Below are positions 48,960-59,185 of a stretch of 64,000 nucleotides of DNA, piece by piece. The notes under the pieces were generated by a model that worked only from the letters and a program-made list of their open reading frames with translations, made no database searches and was not told the DNA's origin. Made by a program: the position numbers and the translations under genes. The DNA is taken from contig NZ_JADBEK010000001.1 of the NCBI RefSeq assembly GCF_014873145.1, positions 4,960,001-5,024,000 of the forward strand. The letters run 5' to 3'. This DNA is from Nonomuraea angiospora. Lineage in GTDB: Bacteria > Actinomycetota > Actinomycetes > Streptosporangiales > Streptosporangiaceae. Positions within the stretch are counted from its first letter, which is position 1. Each line of letters opens with the position of its first letter.

Positions 48960-49577
48960 GTGACGACAGAGGGGGACGTCTTGATCAAGATTCTGATAGC
49001 CGAGCACCTGCCCTTGGTCCGCCGCGGGCTGCTCGCCACTCTCGAGACCGAGCCCGATCTGCGCGTCGTCGCCGAGGTCGGCGGCCCCGAGGAGGCGGTG
49101 CGGGCGGCGCTGGCGTACGGGCCCGACGTGGCGGTCGTCGACCTCGACCTGCCGGGGCTGCCGGTGGCCGCCGAGCTCGCCGAGCTGGCGCCGCGCTGCG
49201 GGGTGCTGATCCTGTCGGCCCGCCCCAACCCCGGCCAGGTACGCAAGGCGCTGGCCGGGCCCGCTCTGGGGTTCATGAGCCTGTGCGTGGGGCCGGAGCG
49301 CCTCGCCGAGGGGGTGCGCCAGGTCGCGGAGGGCCGCAGGGCCATCGAGGCGGAGCTGGCCGTGGCCGCGCTCCAATGCGCGACCAACCCGCTGACCCGG
49401 CGGGAGCTCGACGTGCTGCGGATCGCCGCGGGCGGCGCCCGTTCCACGGAGATCGCCGATCAGCTCTTCCTGTCGGTGGGCACTGTGCGTAACCATCTGT
49501 CGCGGATCATGTGCAAGACGGGCGCCCGCAACCGTCTCGACGCCGTACGCATCGCGAGCGACTCCGGGTGGATCTGA
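48960..49577 (+). CDS. NarL/LuxR-type response regulator, atypical receiver
   Basis: 205 aa (GTG 48960) or about 198 aa from TTG 48981, which has GAGGGGGACG upstream. Receiver domain with the phospho-Asp in VAVVDLDLPG, but the acidic pair is replaced by AEHL and the usual conserved lysine position reads FMSLC. The C-terminal LuxR HTH (about 140-200, LTRRELDVLRIAAGG..STEIADQLFLSVGTVRNHL) is intact. No histidine kinase is encoded next to it, so it may work without phosphorylation. Confidence 0.9.
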   Translation: MTTEGDVLIKILIAEHLPLVRRGLLATLETEPDLRVVAEVGGPEEAVRAALAYGPDVAVVDLDLPGLPVAAELAELAPRCGVLILSARPNPGQVRKALAGPALGFMSLCVGPERLAEGVRQVAEGRRAIEAELAVAALQCATNPLTRRELDVLRIAAGGARSTEIADQLFLSVGTVRNHLSRIMCKTGARNRLDAVRIASDSGWI

Positions 49578-49694
49578 GACGGGTCCGGCGGAGCCGCGCC
49601 GCTCCCCCGGGCCCGAACCCCTAGATGATCTCAGCATGGCGAGCGCGCTGCCAGTGAGCACGATCACGACCGGCCCGTGTCAAACGTCACCGGT

Positions 49695-50807
49695 CTAGGG
49701 CCGCCAGATCAGCACCAGCGCGCAGTCGTCGTTGTGGCCCGAGGACATGGCGTTGACCAGGGCCCTGGCACCGTCGCGGAAGCCGGACGGCAGCAGCCGC
49801 TCCGCCTCCCCGAGCAGCCGGTCGAGCCCGGCGTCGATGTCGCGGCCCGGCTGCTCGATCAGCCCGTCGGTGTAGAGCAGCAGCGCGTCGCCCTTGCGCA
49901 GCGTGCCGCTGTCGGGCTCGCAGTGCAGGTCGGGAACGACGCCGAGCACCACGCCCTTGGCCGAGGCCACCTGCCAGTTTCCGGTGCCCGCGTCGAACTT
50001 CACCACCGGCGGATGGCCGGCCGAGGTGATCGTGTAGTCGCCGGTGTCGAGGTCGAGGCGTACGTGGACCGCGGTCACGAAGCCCTCGTCGCCCCGCTGC
50101 CGGTGCAGGTAGGTGTTGCACGCGGGCAGGAAGTCCTCGACCGAGCCGAGCAGCCCGCCGAAGGTGCCCGACAGCAGCAGCGCCCTGGTGCCCGCGTCGA
50201 CCCCCTTGCCCGACACGTCGACCAGCGCGATCTCCACGGAGTTGCCGTCACGCATGGAGACCAGGAAGTCACCGCCGAACGACGACCCGCCCGCCTGCTT
50301 GAGCACGACCTTGCCGCCCCAGTCTTTCGGCAGCGCGGGCAGCTCGCCCTGGCTCTTGAGCCGGTCGCGCAGCTCCAGCAGCATCGCGTCGCCGCGCAGC
50401 CCCTGGACGCCCAGCTTGCCCCTGGTGCGCGCCATGAGCACGGCCAGCACCGTGGTGAACCCGATCGTCACCATCAGCCCCAGCCCGACGCCGCCCACGC
50501 CCAGCGTGATCGCGATGTAGCCGAGCGCGGCCCCGACCCCCACCAGCAGCTTGACCAGGCTGCGCAGCCGGAGCTGGAGCCCGCCGATCAGGGTGACCAG
50601 GATGAGCAGCGACGGCGAGAAGAATTCGGTCGAGACCTTCGCCGCCAGGAACCCGATGACGAGCGCGAGCGTGATCAGCGCGACGAGCAGGTTGCGGTCA
50701 CGCAGCGGGCCACGCCGGACGAACCGCACGGCAGCCACCAGAAACGGCACCCGCACCAAGACCGCGCGGACCCGTGGCGGGATCAGCGGCGCCGGACGGG
50801 TACTCAT
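49695..50807 (-). CDS. SpoIIE-type PP2C phosphatase with membrane N-terminus
   Basis: ATG 50807 gives 370 aa. Residues 40-145 hold four or five hydrophobic segments. The C-terminal half is a SpoIIE/RsbU PPM phosphatase: GGDFLVSMRDGN, LVDVSGKGVDAG, TSAGHPPVVKFD, LLLYTDGLIEQP and GHNDDCALVLI. Such enzymes dephosphorylate anti-anti-sigma proteins in partner-switching cascades. No sensor is visible, so the signal may be in the membrane. Convergent with the response regulator. Confidence 0.92.
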   Translation of the reverse strand: MSTRPAPLIPPRVRAVLVRVPFLVAAVRFVRRGPLRDRNLLVALITLALVIGFLAAKVSTEFFSPSLLILVTLIGGLQLRLRSLVKLLVGVGAALGYIAITLGVGGVGLGLMVTIGFTTVLAVLMARTRGKLGVQGLRGDAMLLELRDRLKSQGELPALPKDWGGKVVLKQAGGSSFGGDFLVSMRDGNSVEIALVDVSGKGVDAGTRALLLSGTFGGLLGSVEDFLPACNTYLHRQRGDEGFVTAVHVRLDLDTGDYTITSAGHPPVVKFDAGTGNWQVASAKGVVLGVVPDLHCEPDSGTLRKGDALLLYTDGLIEQPGRDIDAGLDRLLGEAERLLPSGFRDGARALVNAMSSGHNDDCALVLIWRP

Positions 50808-50925
50808 GATGGGCCTGACTGTATCGGTCTGACCCGTGTTTGGGCAGCCCACTTGACCAAGGCCTTGATCATTAAGCACGTATATTGGGTGGCCGTCCCC
50901 CTTTGCCCGCTCCTACCGTGGACAG

Positions 50926-52155
50926 ATGACGTATCCGATCCGTCCGATAGACGAGTCCGAGTGGCCGCTCTACTTCCCGGTCATCGAAGAGGCGTTCGGC
51001 TGGACTCCTCACCCGCAGCAACGGGAACGGTTCAAGGCGGAGACCGAGTTCGATCGCACGCTGGCGGCGTTTGACGGCGATGTGATCGCGGGCACCGCCG
51101 CCGTCCTGAGCTTCACCATGACCGTTCCCGGCGGCCGGCTCCCCGTCGCGGGCGTGACGAGCGTCAGCGTGCTCCCCTCGCACCGCCGCCGCGGCATCCT
51201 GTCCGCGCTGATGCGCAGGCAGCTCGCCGACATCCGCGAGCGCGGCGAGAGCGTCGCCGCGCTCTACGCCTCCGAGGCGGCCATCTACGGCCGGTACGGG
51301 TACGGCAGGGCCTCGCACGAGCTGTCGTTCCGCATCAACAAGGCCGGCTCCGCGTTCGTCAGGAACGCTCCCGTGGACCCGTCGCTCAGGATCAGGGTGG
51401 CCACGCCCGCCGACGTCCGCGCCGACCTGGAGAAGGTGTTCGCCTCCGTCGCGGCCCGCCGCCCTGGCCGCTATGACCGCCGGCCGCACACCTGGGACTC
51501 GGTGCTGGCCGACGAGGAGTTCGACCAGCGCGGCAACGGGCCGCTGCGCTCGCTGCTCGCCGAGGACGACGGCGGCGTGCGCGGTTACGCGCTGTTCCGG
51601 ATCACCGGCTCCTGGGACGCCAACAGCGTGCCGGACAAGGAATTGAAGCTGCAGGAGCTGGAGGCGACCGACCCGGCGGCCTACGCCCTGCTCTGGCGCA
51701 ACATCCTGGACCGCGACCTCGTCTCCAAGGTCGAGGCGGGCAGCAGGCCGGCGGACGACCCGCTGATCGCGCTGATCGCCGACCAGCGCCAGCTCCGCGC
51801 GACCTGGGCGGACGACCTGTGGGTACGCGTGGTCGAGGTCGACAAGGCGCTGACCTCGCGCGCCTACTCGGCCCCGGTGGACGTGGTGATCGAGGTCGAG
51901 GACGACGTGTGCCCGTGGAACGCCGGACGCTGGCGGCTGACCGCCGACCCGACCGGCGCCGAGTGCAAGCCGGTCGAGGACGAGCCGGACGTGACGCTGC
52001 CGGTGGCCGCGCTCGGCTCGGCGTACCTGGGCGACGGCCTGCTCCTGGAGTCGCTGCAGGCGGGCCTGCTGCGCGAGCACTCGAGCGGCTCGGTACGGGC
52101 GCTGGCCACCGCGATGTCGTGGAGCCCGAAACCGTGGTGCGGCCTCGTCTTCTGA
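50926..52155 (+). CDS. Eis-like GNAT N-acetyltransferase
   Basis: 409 aa, the size of Eis/AAC-type enzymes made of two GNAT folds and a SCP-like C-terminal domain. Acetyl-CoA loop SVSVLPSHRRRGILSALM; C-terminal carboxylate pattern typical of the family. Family members acetylate amines, including aminoglycosides in mycobacteria. Followed by a 12-bp tandem repeat over the stop codon. Confidence 0.9.
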   Translation: MTYPIRPIDESEWPLYFPVIEEAFGWTPHPQQRERFKAETEFDRTLAAFDGDVIAGTAAVLSFTMTVPGGRLPVAGVTSVSVLPSHRRRGILSALMRRQLADIRERGESVAALYASEAAIYGRYGYGRASHELSFRINKAGSAFVRNAPVDPSLRIRVATPADVRADLEKVFASVAARRPGRYDRRPHTWDSVLADEEFDQRGNGPLRSLLAEDDGGVRGYALFRITGSWDANSVPDKELKLQELEATDPAAYALLWRNILDRDLVSKVEAGSRPADDPLIALIADQRQLRATWADDLWVRVVEVDKALTSRAYSAPVDVVIEVEDDVCPWNAGRWRLTADPTGAECKPVEDEPDVTLPVAALGSAYLGDGLLLESLQAGLLREHSSGSVRALATAMSWSPKPWCGLVF

Positions 52156-52181
52156 TGAGTCTTCTGATGAGTCTTCTGGGG
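52147..52181. repeat. 12-bp tandem repeat at the end of the GNAT gene
   Basis: gtcttctgatga occurs twice in full (52147-52170) and a third time with changes (to 52181). The stop codon TGA of the GNAT gene lies in the first copy. Confidence 0.8.
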
Positions 52182-52203
52182 AGCTTGGCGTAAGGTCGGA
52201 CAC

Positions 52204-52346
52204 ATGGCATTGCAGAGCCTGCAGATCACCGCGACCATCGCCATGCGCGCCCGCGACGTGTCGAAACCGTCGAAGGAGCAGCAGGAGGCCGCCGACCGGC
52301 GGCCTCTGCGCGACGAGATGCCCAGGCGCGAGGCCAAGCGCAAGGG

Positions 52347-52350
<4 letters not shown>
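52204..52350 (+). CDS. small hypothetical protein, 48 aa
   Basis: ATG 52204 with AAGG upstream; MALQSLQITATIAMRARDVS... and a highly charged C-terminal half (EQQEAADRRP..RREAKRKG). Encoded just after the GNAT gene; its TAG overlaps the convergent rpiB end. No recognised domain. Codon use resembles that of real genes, and its arrangement after the GNAT gene supports translation. Confidence 0.5.
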
Positions 52351-52826
<476 letters not shown>

Positions 52827-52911
52827 CCGCCCAGTCTTCCACAGCCCCCGCGGATGAGCCTCGCTGGCTAGAGTAAGGACCTCTACCGTTGTCCAGTCCT
52901 TACGAAAGTAG

Positions 52912-53403
52912 ATGTCCATGCGTGAGATCCGCGTCATCGGCGATCCGGTGCTGCGCACGCCCGCCGATCCCGTGACGGATTTCGACCGCGAGCTGCGCCG
53001 GTTGATCGACGAGATGTTCCAGGCGATGTACGCGGTCAACGGCGTGGGCCTGGCCGGCCCGCAGATCGGCGTGTCACGCCGGCTGTTCGTGTACGACATC
53101 GCCGGGCGCAAGGGTCACGTGCTCAATCCGGTGCTGACCGTCGACGACCCGGAGGAGGTGACGGACGAGGAGGGCTGCCTATCCGTGCCCGACCGGCAGA
53201 CGCGGTTGCCGATCTACGCCCCGGTGGCGCGCGCCGCGGGCGTGACCGTCGAGGGGATCGACCGGCTCCAGCGTCCGGTGCGGATCAAGGCCCGCGGCTC
53301 GCTCGCGCGCTGCTTCCAGCACGAGACCGAGCACCTCGACGGCAAGCTGTACGTCGACCGCCTGCCCAGAAACGAGGCGCGCAAGATCATGCTCCGAGCA
53401 TAG
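52912..53403 (+). CDS. def: peptide deformylase
   Basis: 163 aa. Three motifs of the enzyme: GVGLAGPQIG, EGCLSVP (metal cysteine) and HETEHLDG (HExxH). It removes the formyl group from nascent protein N-termini at the ribosome. Two ATGs, 52912 and 52918, are possible. Ends 9 bp before the SDR gene, so both may be co-transcribed. Confidence 0.96.
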   Translation: MSMREIRVIGDPVLRTPADPVTDFDRELRRLIDEMFQAMYAVNGVGLAGPQIGVSRRLFVYDIAGRKGHVLNPVLTVDDPEEVTDEEGCLSVPDRQTRLPIYAPVARAAGVTVEGIDRLQRPVRIKARGSLARCFQHETEHLDGKLYVDRLPRNEARKIMLRA

Positions 53404-53412
53404 GTTGGGCGC

Positions 53413-54144
53413 ATGAGCATACTTTCCGGGAAAGGTGCGTTGGTCACAGGAGGATCCAGGGGAATCGGCAGGGCCATCGTGGAGCGGCTGACCGCCGACG
53501 GGGCGGAGGTCGTCTTCTGCTACGAGCGCTCGGCCGAGGCCGCGGAGCAGGTCGCCAAGGAGACGGGCGCGCACGCCGTACAGGCGGATCTGGGCAGCAA
53601 GGAGGACGTGGCGCGGCTGTTCGGCGAGGCCGAGTCGCGGCTGCCCGGGCTCGACGTCCTGGTCAACAATGCCGCGGCCGTGCTCGGGCAGAAGCCCATG
53701 GCGGAGATCACGGACGAGGAGTACGAGCGGGTGTTCGCGGTCAACACCCGGTCGGTCTACCTGGCCATGCAGTGGGCCGCGCGGGTGATGCGCGACGGCG
53801 GGCGCATCATCAACATCTCCACGCTCAACACGCAGGTGCCCGCTCCCGCCCTGACGCTCTACTGCGGCAGCAAGGGGGCCGTCGAGCAGTTCGCCAAGGT
53901 GGCGGCGCGGGAGCTGGGCGGGCGCGGGATCACCGTCAACGTGGTCTCGTCCGGCGCCACCGACACGGACATGCTGCGCGGCGCCAACCCGCCGGAGGCG
54001 CTGGCGCAGACCGCGGCGATGACGGCGCTGGGACGGCTCGGGCAGCCCGGCGACATCGCCTCCGTGGTCGCCTTCCTGGCGGGGCCCGACTCGCGCTGGA
54101 TCACCGGCCAGAACCTGATCGCCACGGGCGGCCTGCTCGTCTGA
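53413..54144 (+). CDS. SDR family oxidoreductase
   Basis: 243 aa. Rossmann TGGSRGIG (about 12-19), NNAA, catalytic Ser in ISTLN, and YCGSK (YxxxK). Classical short-chain dehydrogenase of the FabG-like type; substrate unknown. It likely shares a transcript with def. A strong hairpin follows its stop. Confidence 0.93.
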   Translation: MSILSGKGALVTGGSRGIGRAIVERLTADGAEVVFCYERSAEAAEQVAKETGAHAVQADLGSKEDVARLFGEAESRLPGLDVLVNNAAAVLGQKPMAEITDEEYERVFAVNTRSVYLAMQWAARVMRDGGRIINISTLNTQVPAPALTLYCGSKGAVEQFAKVAARELGGRGITVNVVSSGATDTDMLRGANPPEALAQTAAMTALGRLGQPGDIASVVAFLAGPDSRWITGQNLIATGGLLV

Positions 54145-54162
54145 GCCGCCCCCTGACCGTCG

Positions 54163-54190
54163 GCGCCGCCCCTCACCCGAGGGGCGGCGC
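54163..54190. terminator. bidirectional hairpin between SDR and aldehyde dehydrogenase genes
   Basis: gcgccgcccct and aggggcggcgc are perfect 11-bp arms with a 6-nt loop between convergent genes. No T-run. Confidence 0.65.
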
Positions 54191-54197
54191 AGGCGTG

Positions 54198-55601
54198 TTA
54201 CAGCTGCATGGCCTTGGTCTCGAGGTATTCCTCCAGGCCCTGCTCCCCCAGCTCCCGCCCCACCCCCGACTGCTTGTAGCCGCCGAAGGGCGCCAGCGGG
54301 TTGAAGCGGCCGCCGTTGATGGCCACCTGCCCCGTGCGCAGCCGCCGGGCGACGCCGACCGCGCGGTCCTCGGTGGCCGCCCAGACCGCTCCGGCCAGGC
54401 CGTACTTGGTGTCGTTGGCGATCGCGACGGCCTGGTCCTCGCTCGTGTACGGGATCAGCGACAGCACCGGCCCGAAGATCTCCTCCCGCTCGATCGTCAT
54501 CCCCGGCTCCACCGCCGCGAACACGGTGGGCTCCACGTAGTAGCCCCGCTCGTGGGGCCGCTCGGTGCCGCCGGTCACCAGCCGGGCGCCCTCCTCCTGG
54601 CCCCGGTTGATGTAGCGGACGACGCGGTCGCGCTGGGTGGCGGAGACCAGCGGGCCGATCCGGGTGGACTCGTCGAAGGGGTCGCCGACGGTGTAGCCGC
54701 GCGCCGCCTCGACGGCCAGGCGGACGGCCTCGTCGTACTGGTCGCGGTGGACGATCATGCGGGTCCACGCCGAGCAGGTCTGGCCGGCGTTGACGAAGCA
54801 GTTGGCGACGCCGACCTTGACGGCCAGCGCCAGGTCGGCGTCGGGGAGGATGACGTTCGCCGACTTGCCCCCGAGCTCGAGCGCGACCCGCTTGACGGAC
54901 TCGGCGGCGAGCGCGGCCACCCGGCGCCCGGCGGCGGTCGAGCCGGTGAAGGAGACCATGTCGACCTCGGGGTGGGCGGCCATGGCCTCACCGACGACCG
55001 GGCCGCGCCCGCTGACCAGGTTGAACACGCCCGGCGGCAGGCCCACCTCGGCGAGGATCTCCGCCAGCGCGTACGCCGCCAGCGGCGCCACCTCGCTCGG
55101 CTTGAGCACCACGGTGCAGCCGGCGGCCAGCGCGGGGGCCACCTTGCAGACGATCTGGTGCAGCGGGTAGTTCCACGGCGTGATCGCGGCGACCACCCCG
55201 ATGGGCTCCTTGACCACCATCGAGTTGCCGACGCGCGACTCGCGGGGATGGCTCTCGGCCAGCTGCGCGTAGGAGGACAGCACGGTCGCCGGCATGAGCG
55301 TCTGCACCTTGCGCGCGAAGCCCAGCGGCGCGCCCATGTCGGTCGCGATCGTCTTGGCGATCTCCTCGGAGCGCTGCTTCAGCAGCTCGGCGGCGTCACC
55401 GAGCAGCTTGCCGCGCTCCGAGGCGGCCGTTTCCGACCAGCCGGGGAAGGCTCTTCGAGCGGCGCCCGCGGCCGACTCGACGTCGTCGGGAGATCCCGCG
55501 GGCACGCGATCGATGATCTCTTCCGTGGCCGGGTTGACGACGTCGATGAACTCGTCCGACGCAGAAGCGGTCCAGGAGCCGCCGATGTACAGCTGACGCA
55601 T
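54198..55601 (-). CDS. aldehyde dehydrogenase family protein
   Basis: Start set at ATG 55601 ([10 protein letters not shown]), which has AGGATGG upstream; an earlier ATG at 55610 has its ribosome site too close. 467 aa. Catalytic cysteine in NAGQTCSA, glutamate in LELGGKS, and NAD-binding FTGSTAAG are intact. Broad NAD(P)-dependent aldehyde oxidation; substrate unknown. Convergent with the SDR gene. Confidence 0.94.
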   Translation of the reverse strand: MRQLYIGGSWTASASDEFIDVVNPATEEIIDRVPAGSPDDVESAAGAARRAFPGWSETAASERGKLLGDAAELLKQRSEEIAKTIATDMGAPLGFARKVQTLMPATVLSSYAQLAESHPRESRVGNSMVVKEPIGVVAAITPWNYPLHQIVCKVAPALAAGCTVVLKPSEVAPLAAYALAEILAEVGLPPGVFNLVSGRGPVVGEAMAAHPEVDMVSFTGSTAAGRRVAALAAESVKRVALELGGKSANVILPDADLALAVKVGVANCFVNAGQTCSAWTRMIVHRDQYDEAVRLAVEAARGYTVGDPFDESTRIGPLVSATQRDRVVRYINRGQEEGARLVTGGTERPHERGYYVEPTVFAAVEPGMTIEREEIFGPVLSLIPYTSEDQAVAIANDTKYGLAGAVWAATEDRAVGVARRLRTGQVAINGGRFNPLAPFGGYKQSGVGRELGEQGLEEYLETKAMQL

Positions 55602-55728
55602 AGCCACCATCCTGTCAGGACCTCAGGTGGCGGTGAGAGGCTTGTCCTGACGCGGGGATAAGTCTTCTGCACCGCAAGCAGCGTTCTTCCGTCAGCGTAC
55701 GACGATTGACACCCGGAAAATGAGAGGG

Positions 55729-56349
55729 TTAGTCGAATTCGGGGCGCTTGGTCCGGCTTCGCTTAAGCTCGAAGAAATCCTCGAAGGACGTGACGGCGAG
55801 CACGCCGTCCCAGAGCCGGCCCGCGTCCTCACCCTTGATGATCTTGGTGATCACCGGCCCGAAGAAGGCGTTGGCGCCGACCCGGATGACCGGGGTGCCG
55901 ACCTCCTGGCCGACGAGGTCGATGCCCTCGTTGTGGGAGATGCGGATGGCCTCGTCCCATTCGTCGGAGTCGATGGCCTCGATGAGCTCCTTCTCGAGCC
56001 CCGCGCCCTCGAGCGCGCTCGCGATGACCTCGCGCAGGCGCTCCGGCTCCTTGCCCAGGCCCTGGTTGTGCAGGCGGGTGCCGAGCTCGGTGTAGAGCGG
56101 GCCGAGGATCTGCTCGCCGTGCTTGGCGGCCGCGGCGGCGACCACGCGGACGGTCCCCCTGGCTCGCTCGGTCGACTTGCGGTAGTCATCCGGGATGTCC
56201 TTGTCCGCGTTGAGGACGTAGAGGGACATGATGCGCCAGCGAGGCTCGATGGGACGAACCTTCTCGACTTCGAGAAGCCATCGTGACGTGACCCATGCGA
56301 AGGGACAGGCAGGATCGAACCACAGATCCACGGGAATCTTTTCGCTCAT
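55729..56349 (-). CDS. mycothiol-dependent nitroreductase, Rv2466c-like
   Basis: 206 aa DsbA-like fold. N-terminal active site FDPACPFAWVTSRWLLEV matches the CPW/CPF motif of Rv2466c-type enzymes, which reduce nitro compounds with mycothiol. A sigma-R-like promoter (GGAAT-N19-GTT) lies immediately upstream, consistent with thiol-stress control. Also described in older annotation as a DSBA oxidoreductase. Confidence 0.92.
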   Translation of the reverse strand: MSEKIPVDLWFDPACPFAWVTSRWLLEVEKVRPIEPRWRIMSLYVLNADKDIPDDYRKSTERARGTVRVVAAAAAKHGEQILGPLYTELGTRLHNQGLGKEPERLREVIASALEGAGLEKELIEAIDSDEWDEAIRISHNEGIDLVGQEVGTPVIRVGANAFFGPVITKIIKGEDAGRLWDGVLAVTSFEDFFELKRSRTKRPEFD

Positions 56350-56359
56350 GTGGACCCGT

Positions 56360-56387
56360 AACCTGAGGTGGATCGGGTCCTATTCCC
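56360..56387 (-). promoter_or_regulatory. sigma-R-type promoter for the nitroreductase gene
   Basis: The minus strand has GGGAAT (56382-56387) and GTT (56360-56362) separated by 19 bp, close to the sigma-R/sigma-H consensus GGAAT-N18-GTT. The predicted start of transcription lies only a few bases from the ATG at 56349, so the mRNA would be nearly leaderless. Confidence 0.5.
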
Positions 56388-56439
56388 AGCGTGGCACGAT
56401 ACGGACAGAGTTCGATGAAGTGGTGAAAAGGAGCGCAAC

Positions 56440-59004
56440 TTGGCAGGCAATCTGACCCGGGACGAGGCTCGTGAGCGCGCCCGGCTGCTGAAGGTCGAGT
56501 CGTACGAGGTCGCACTCGACCTGACCGAGGGGGAGGAGCGCTTCGAGAGCGTCACGACGGTCCGTTTCACCAGCGCCCGGCCGGGCGCGTCCACCTTCAT
56601 CGACCTGCACGGCGCCCACGTTCGCAAGGTGACGCTCAACGGCGAGGACCTCGACGTCTCCGCCTACGACGAGGAGAAGGGCCGCTTCCCGCTCCCGTCA
56701 CTGGCCGGCTCCAACGAGCTGCGCGTGGACGCCGACTGCAGCTACATGCGCACCGGCGAGGGCCTGCACCGCTTCGTCGACCCGGTGGACCAGAAGGTCT
56801 ACCTGCACAGCCAGTTCGAGACGGCCGACGCGCACCGCATGTACGCCTGTTTCGACCAGCCCGACCTCAAGGCCACCTTCCAGCTCACCGTGCTGGCCCC
56901 GGCCGACTGGGAGGTCGTCTCCAACGCGGCCGCCTCGGCGGTCGAGGAGCTGCCGGAGCAGGGCGGCAGGCACGGGGCGGTGGCCCCGGCCAGGCGGTGG
57001 GAGTTCCCGCCCACGGAGGTCATGTCGACGTACATCACCGCGCTGGTGGCGGGGCCGTACCACAAGGTGACCTCGGAGCACGACGGCATCCCGCTGGGGA
57101 TCTACTGCCGGGCCTCGCTGGCCGAGCACCTCGACGCCGACAACATCCTCGAGGTCACCAGGCAGGGGTTCGACTTCTTCCACAAGGTGTTCGGGGTGCG
57201 TTACCCGTTCGGGAAGTACGACCAGTGCTTCGTGCCCGAGTTCAACGCCGGCGCCATGGAGAACGCGGGCTGCGTGACGTTCCTGGAGGACTACGTCTTC
57301 CGCTCCCGGGTCACCGACGCGGTGGTCGAGCGGCGCGCCGAGACGATCCTGCACGAGATGGCGCACATGTGGTTCGGCGACCTGGTCACCATGCGCTGGT
57401 GGGACGACCTGTGGCTGAACGAGTCGTTCGCCACCTACATGTCCGTGCTGGCCCAGGCCGAGGCCACCAGGTGGGGCACGGGCGCGTGGACCACGTTCGC
57501 CAACGTCGAGAAGGCCTGGGCCTACCGCCAGGACCAGCTGCCCTCGACCCACCCCATCGCCGCGGACATCCCGGACATGCAGGCGGTCGAGGTCAACTTC
57601 GACGGCATCACGTACGCCAAGGGCGCCTCGGTGCTCAAGCAGCTCGTGGCCTACGTCGGCCTGGACAACTTCCTGGCCGGCGTGCGCGACTACTTCGCCG
57701 AGCACGCCTGGGGCAACACCGAGCTGAAGGACCTGCTCAACGCCCTGGAGCGGACCTCGGGCCGCGACCTGTCGTCCTGGTCGAAGGAGTGGCTGGAGAC
57801 CTCCTGGGTCAACACGCTGCGGCCCTCGTTCGAGGTGTCCGGCGGACGGTTCACCAGCTTCGAGGTGCTGCAGGAGGCGCCCGCCGAGCACCCGACGCTG
57901 CGTTCGCACCGGGTCGCGGTCGGCCTCTACTCGCTGGTGGACGGCGAGCTGAAGCGGACCAAGCGGGTCGAGCTGGACGTGGTCGGCCCCCGTACGAGCG
58001 TGGCCCAGCTGGTCGGCGAGGAGCAGCCGGACCTGGTGCTGCTCAACGACGACGACCTCACCTACGCCAAGATCCGCCTCGACGACCGCTCGATGCGGAC
58101 GCTGGTCGACGGCGGCATCGCGGCGTTCACCGAGTCGCTGCCGCGCGCCCTGTGCTGGTCGGCGGCCTGGGACATGACCCGTGACGGCGAGATGGCCACG
58201 CGCGACTACGTCAGGCTGGTCGTCTCGGGCGCCGGCACGCTCAAGGACATCACGGTCCTGCAGGCGGTGCTGCGCCAGGCGCGCATGGCCGTCCAGCAGT
58301 ACGCCGACCCGGCCTGGCGGGCCGAGGGCCTGGCGCTGCTGGCCGCGGAGCTGCGCACGCAGCTCGGGCGGGCCGCGGCGGGCTCCGACCACCAGCTCGC
58401 GTTCCTGCAGGCGTTCGCGCCGGTGGCCACCTCCGGCGCGGACCTCGACCTGCTGCAGCGCATCCTCGACGGCTCCGAGGTGCCCGAGGGCCTGAGCGTG
58501 GACGCCGACCTGCGCTGGTCGCTCGTTCACGCGCTGGTCACCGGCGGCCGGCTGGGCGAGGCCGACATCGACGCCGAGCTCGAGCGGGACCCTACGGCCA
58601 CGGGTGAGCGGTCGGCGGCGCAGTGCCGGGCCGCGATCCCGGCGGCCGAGGCCAAGGCCGCCGCCTGGGAGCGGATCGTGGGCGGCAAGCTGGCCAACCA
58701 CATCGCGCGTACGACGATCACCGGGTTCCAGGACGCGCACCACCCCGAGCTGCTGGCGCCGTACCGGGCGAAGTACTTCGCCGAGGTGGGGCGCATCTAC
58801 CGGGAGTGGACGTTCGACCAGGCGTCGACGTTCGCGGTGGGGTGCTTCCCCGCGCTGCTCATCGAGCCGGAGACCGTGCAGGCCGCGCAGGACTACCTGG
58901 AGGCCGAGCAGCCGCCGCAGGCGCTGCGGCGGCTGATCCTGGAGGGCGCCGACGGCGTCAGCCGGGCGCTGCGCAACCGGGAGAAGGACGCCGCGTCCGC
59001 CTGA
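56440..59004 (+). CDS. pepN: aminopeptidase N, M1 family
   Basis: 854 aa, TTG start with AAAAGGAGC upstream. Substrate motif GAMEN and zinc site HEMAHMWFGD (about 304) with the third ligand NESFA are intact, followed by the ERAP-like C-terminal domain. It removes N-terminal residues from peptides in the cytoplasm. A terminator follows at 59020. Confidence 0.97.
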   Translation: MAGNLTRDEARERARLLKVESYEVALDLTEGEERFESVTTVRFTSARPGASTFIDLHGAHVRKVTLNGEDLDVSAYDEEKGRFPLPSLAGSNELRVDADCSYMRTGEGLHRFVDPVDQKVYLHSQFETADAHRMYACFDQPDLKATFQLTVLAPADWEVVSNAAASAVEELPEQGGRHGAVAPARRWEFPPTEVMSTYITALVAGPYHKVTSEHDGIPLGIYCRASLAEHLDADNILEVTRQGFDFFHKVFGVRYPFGKYDQCFVPEFNAGAMENAGCVTFLEDYVFRSRVTDAVVERRAETILHEMAHMWFGDLVTMRWWDDLWLNESFATYMSVLAQAEATRWGTGAWTTFANVEKAWAYRQDQLPSTHPIAADIPDMQAVEVNFDGITYAKGASVLKQLVAYVGLDNFLAGVRDYFAEHAWGNTELKDLLNALERTSGRDLSSWSKEWLETSWVNTLRPSFEVSGGRFTSFEVLQEAPAEHPTLRSHRVAVGLYSLVDGELKRTKRVELDVVGPRTSVAQLVGEEQPDLVLLNDDDLTYAKIRLDDRSMRTLVDGGIAAFTESLPRALCWSAAWDMTRDGEMATRDYVRLVVSGAGTLKDITVLQAVLRQARMAVQQYADPAWRAEGLALLAAELRTQLGRAAAGSDHQLAFLQAFAPVATSGADLDLLQRILDGSEVPEGLSVDADLRWSLVHALVTGGRLGEADIDAELERDPTATGERSAAQCRAAIPAAEAKAAAWERIVGGKLANHIARTTITGFQDAHHPELLAPYRAKYFAEVGRIYREWTFDQASTFAVGCFPALLIEPETVQAAQDYLEAEQPPQALRRLILEGADGVSRALRNREKDAASA

Positions 59005-59019
59005 CGCGCCGTTTCGCGG

Positions 59020-59046
59020 AGGACCCCTGCCACCGGCGGGGGTCCT
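59020..59046 (+). terminator. pepN terminator
   Basis: aggacccc and ggggtcct form the stem, loop tgccaccggcg, followed by TTTCG, just after the pepN stop. Confidence 0.75.
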
Positions 59047-59185
59047 TTCGCGTCCCCTGGGTTGACGCTGCCGGCCCACCTTGATCGCCCGCCCCTCACC
59101 TGCGCGAAGGGGCACTGGACACGCCTCGCGGGAGTGTTCACCGACTTGCCGATAGCACACCGGACGCGGTGTTAGCCTCGGTACC

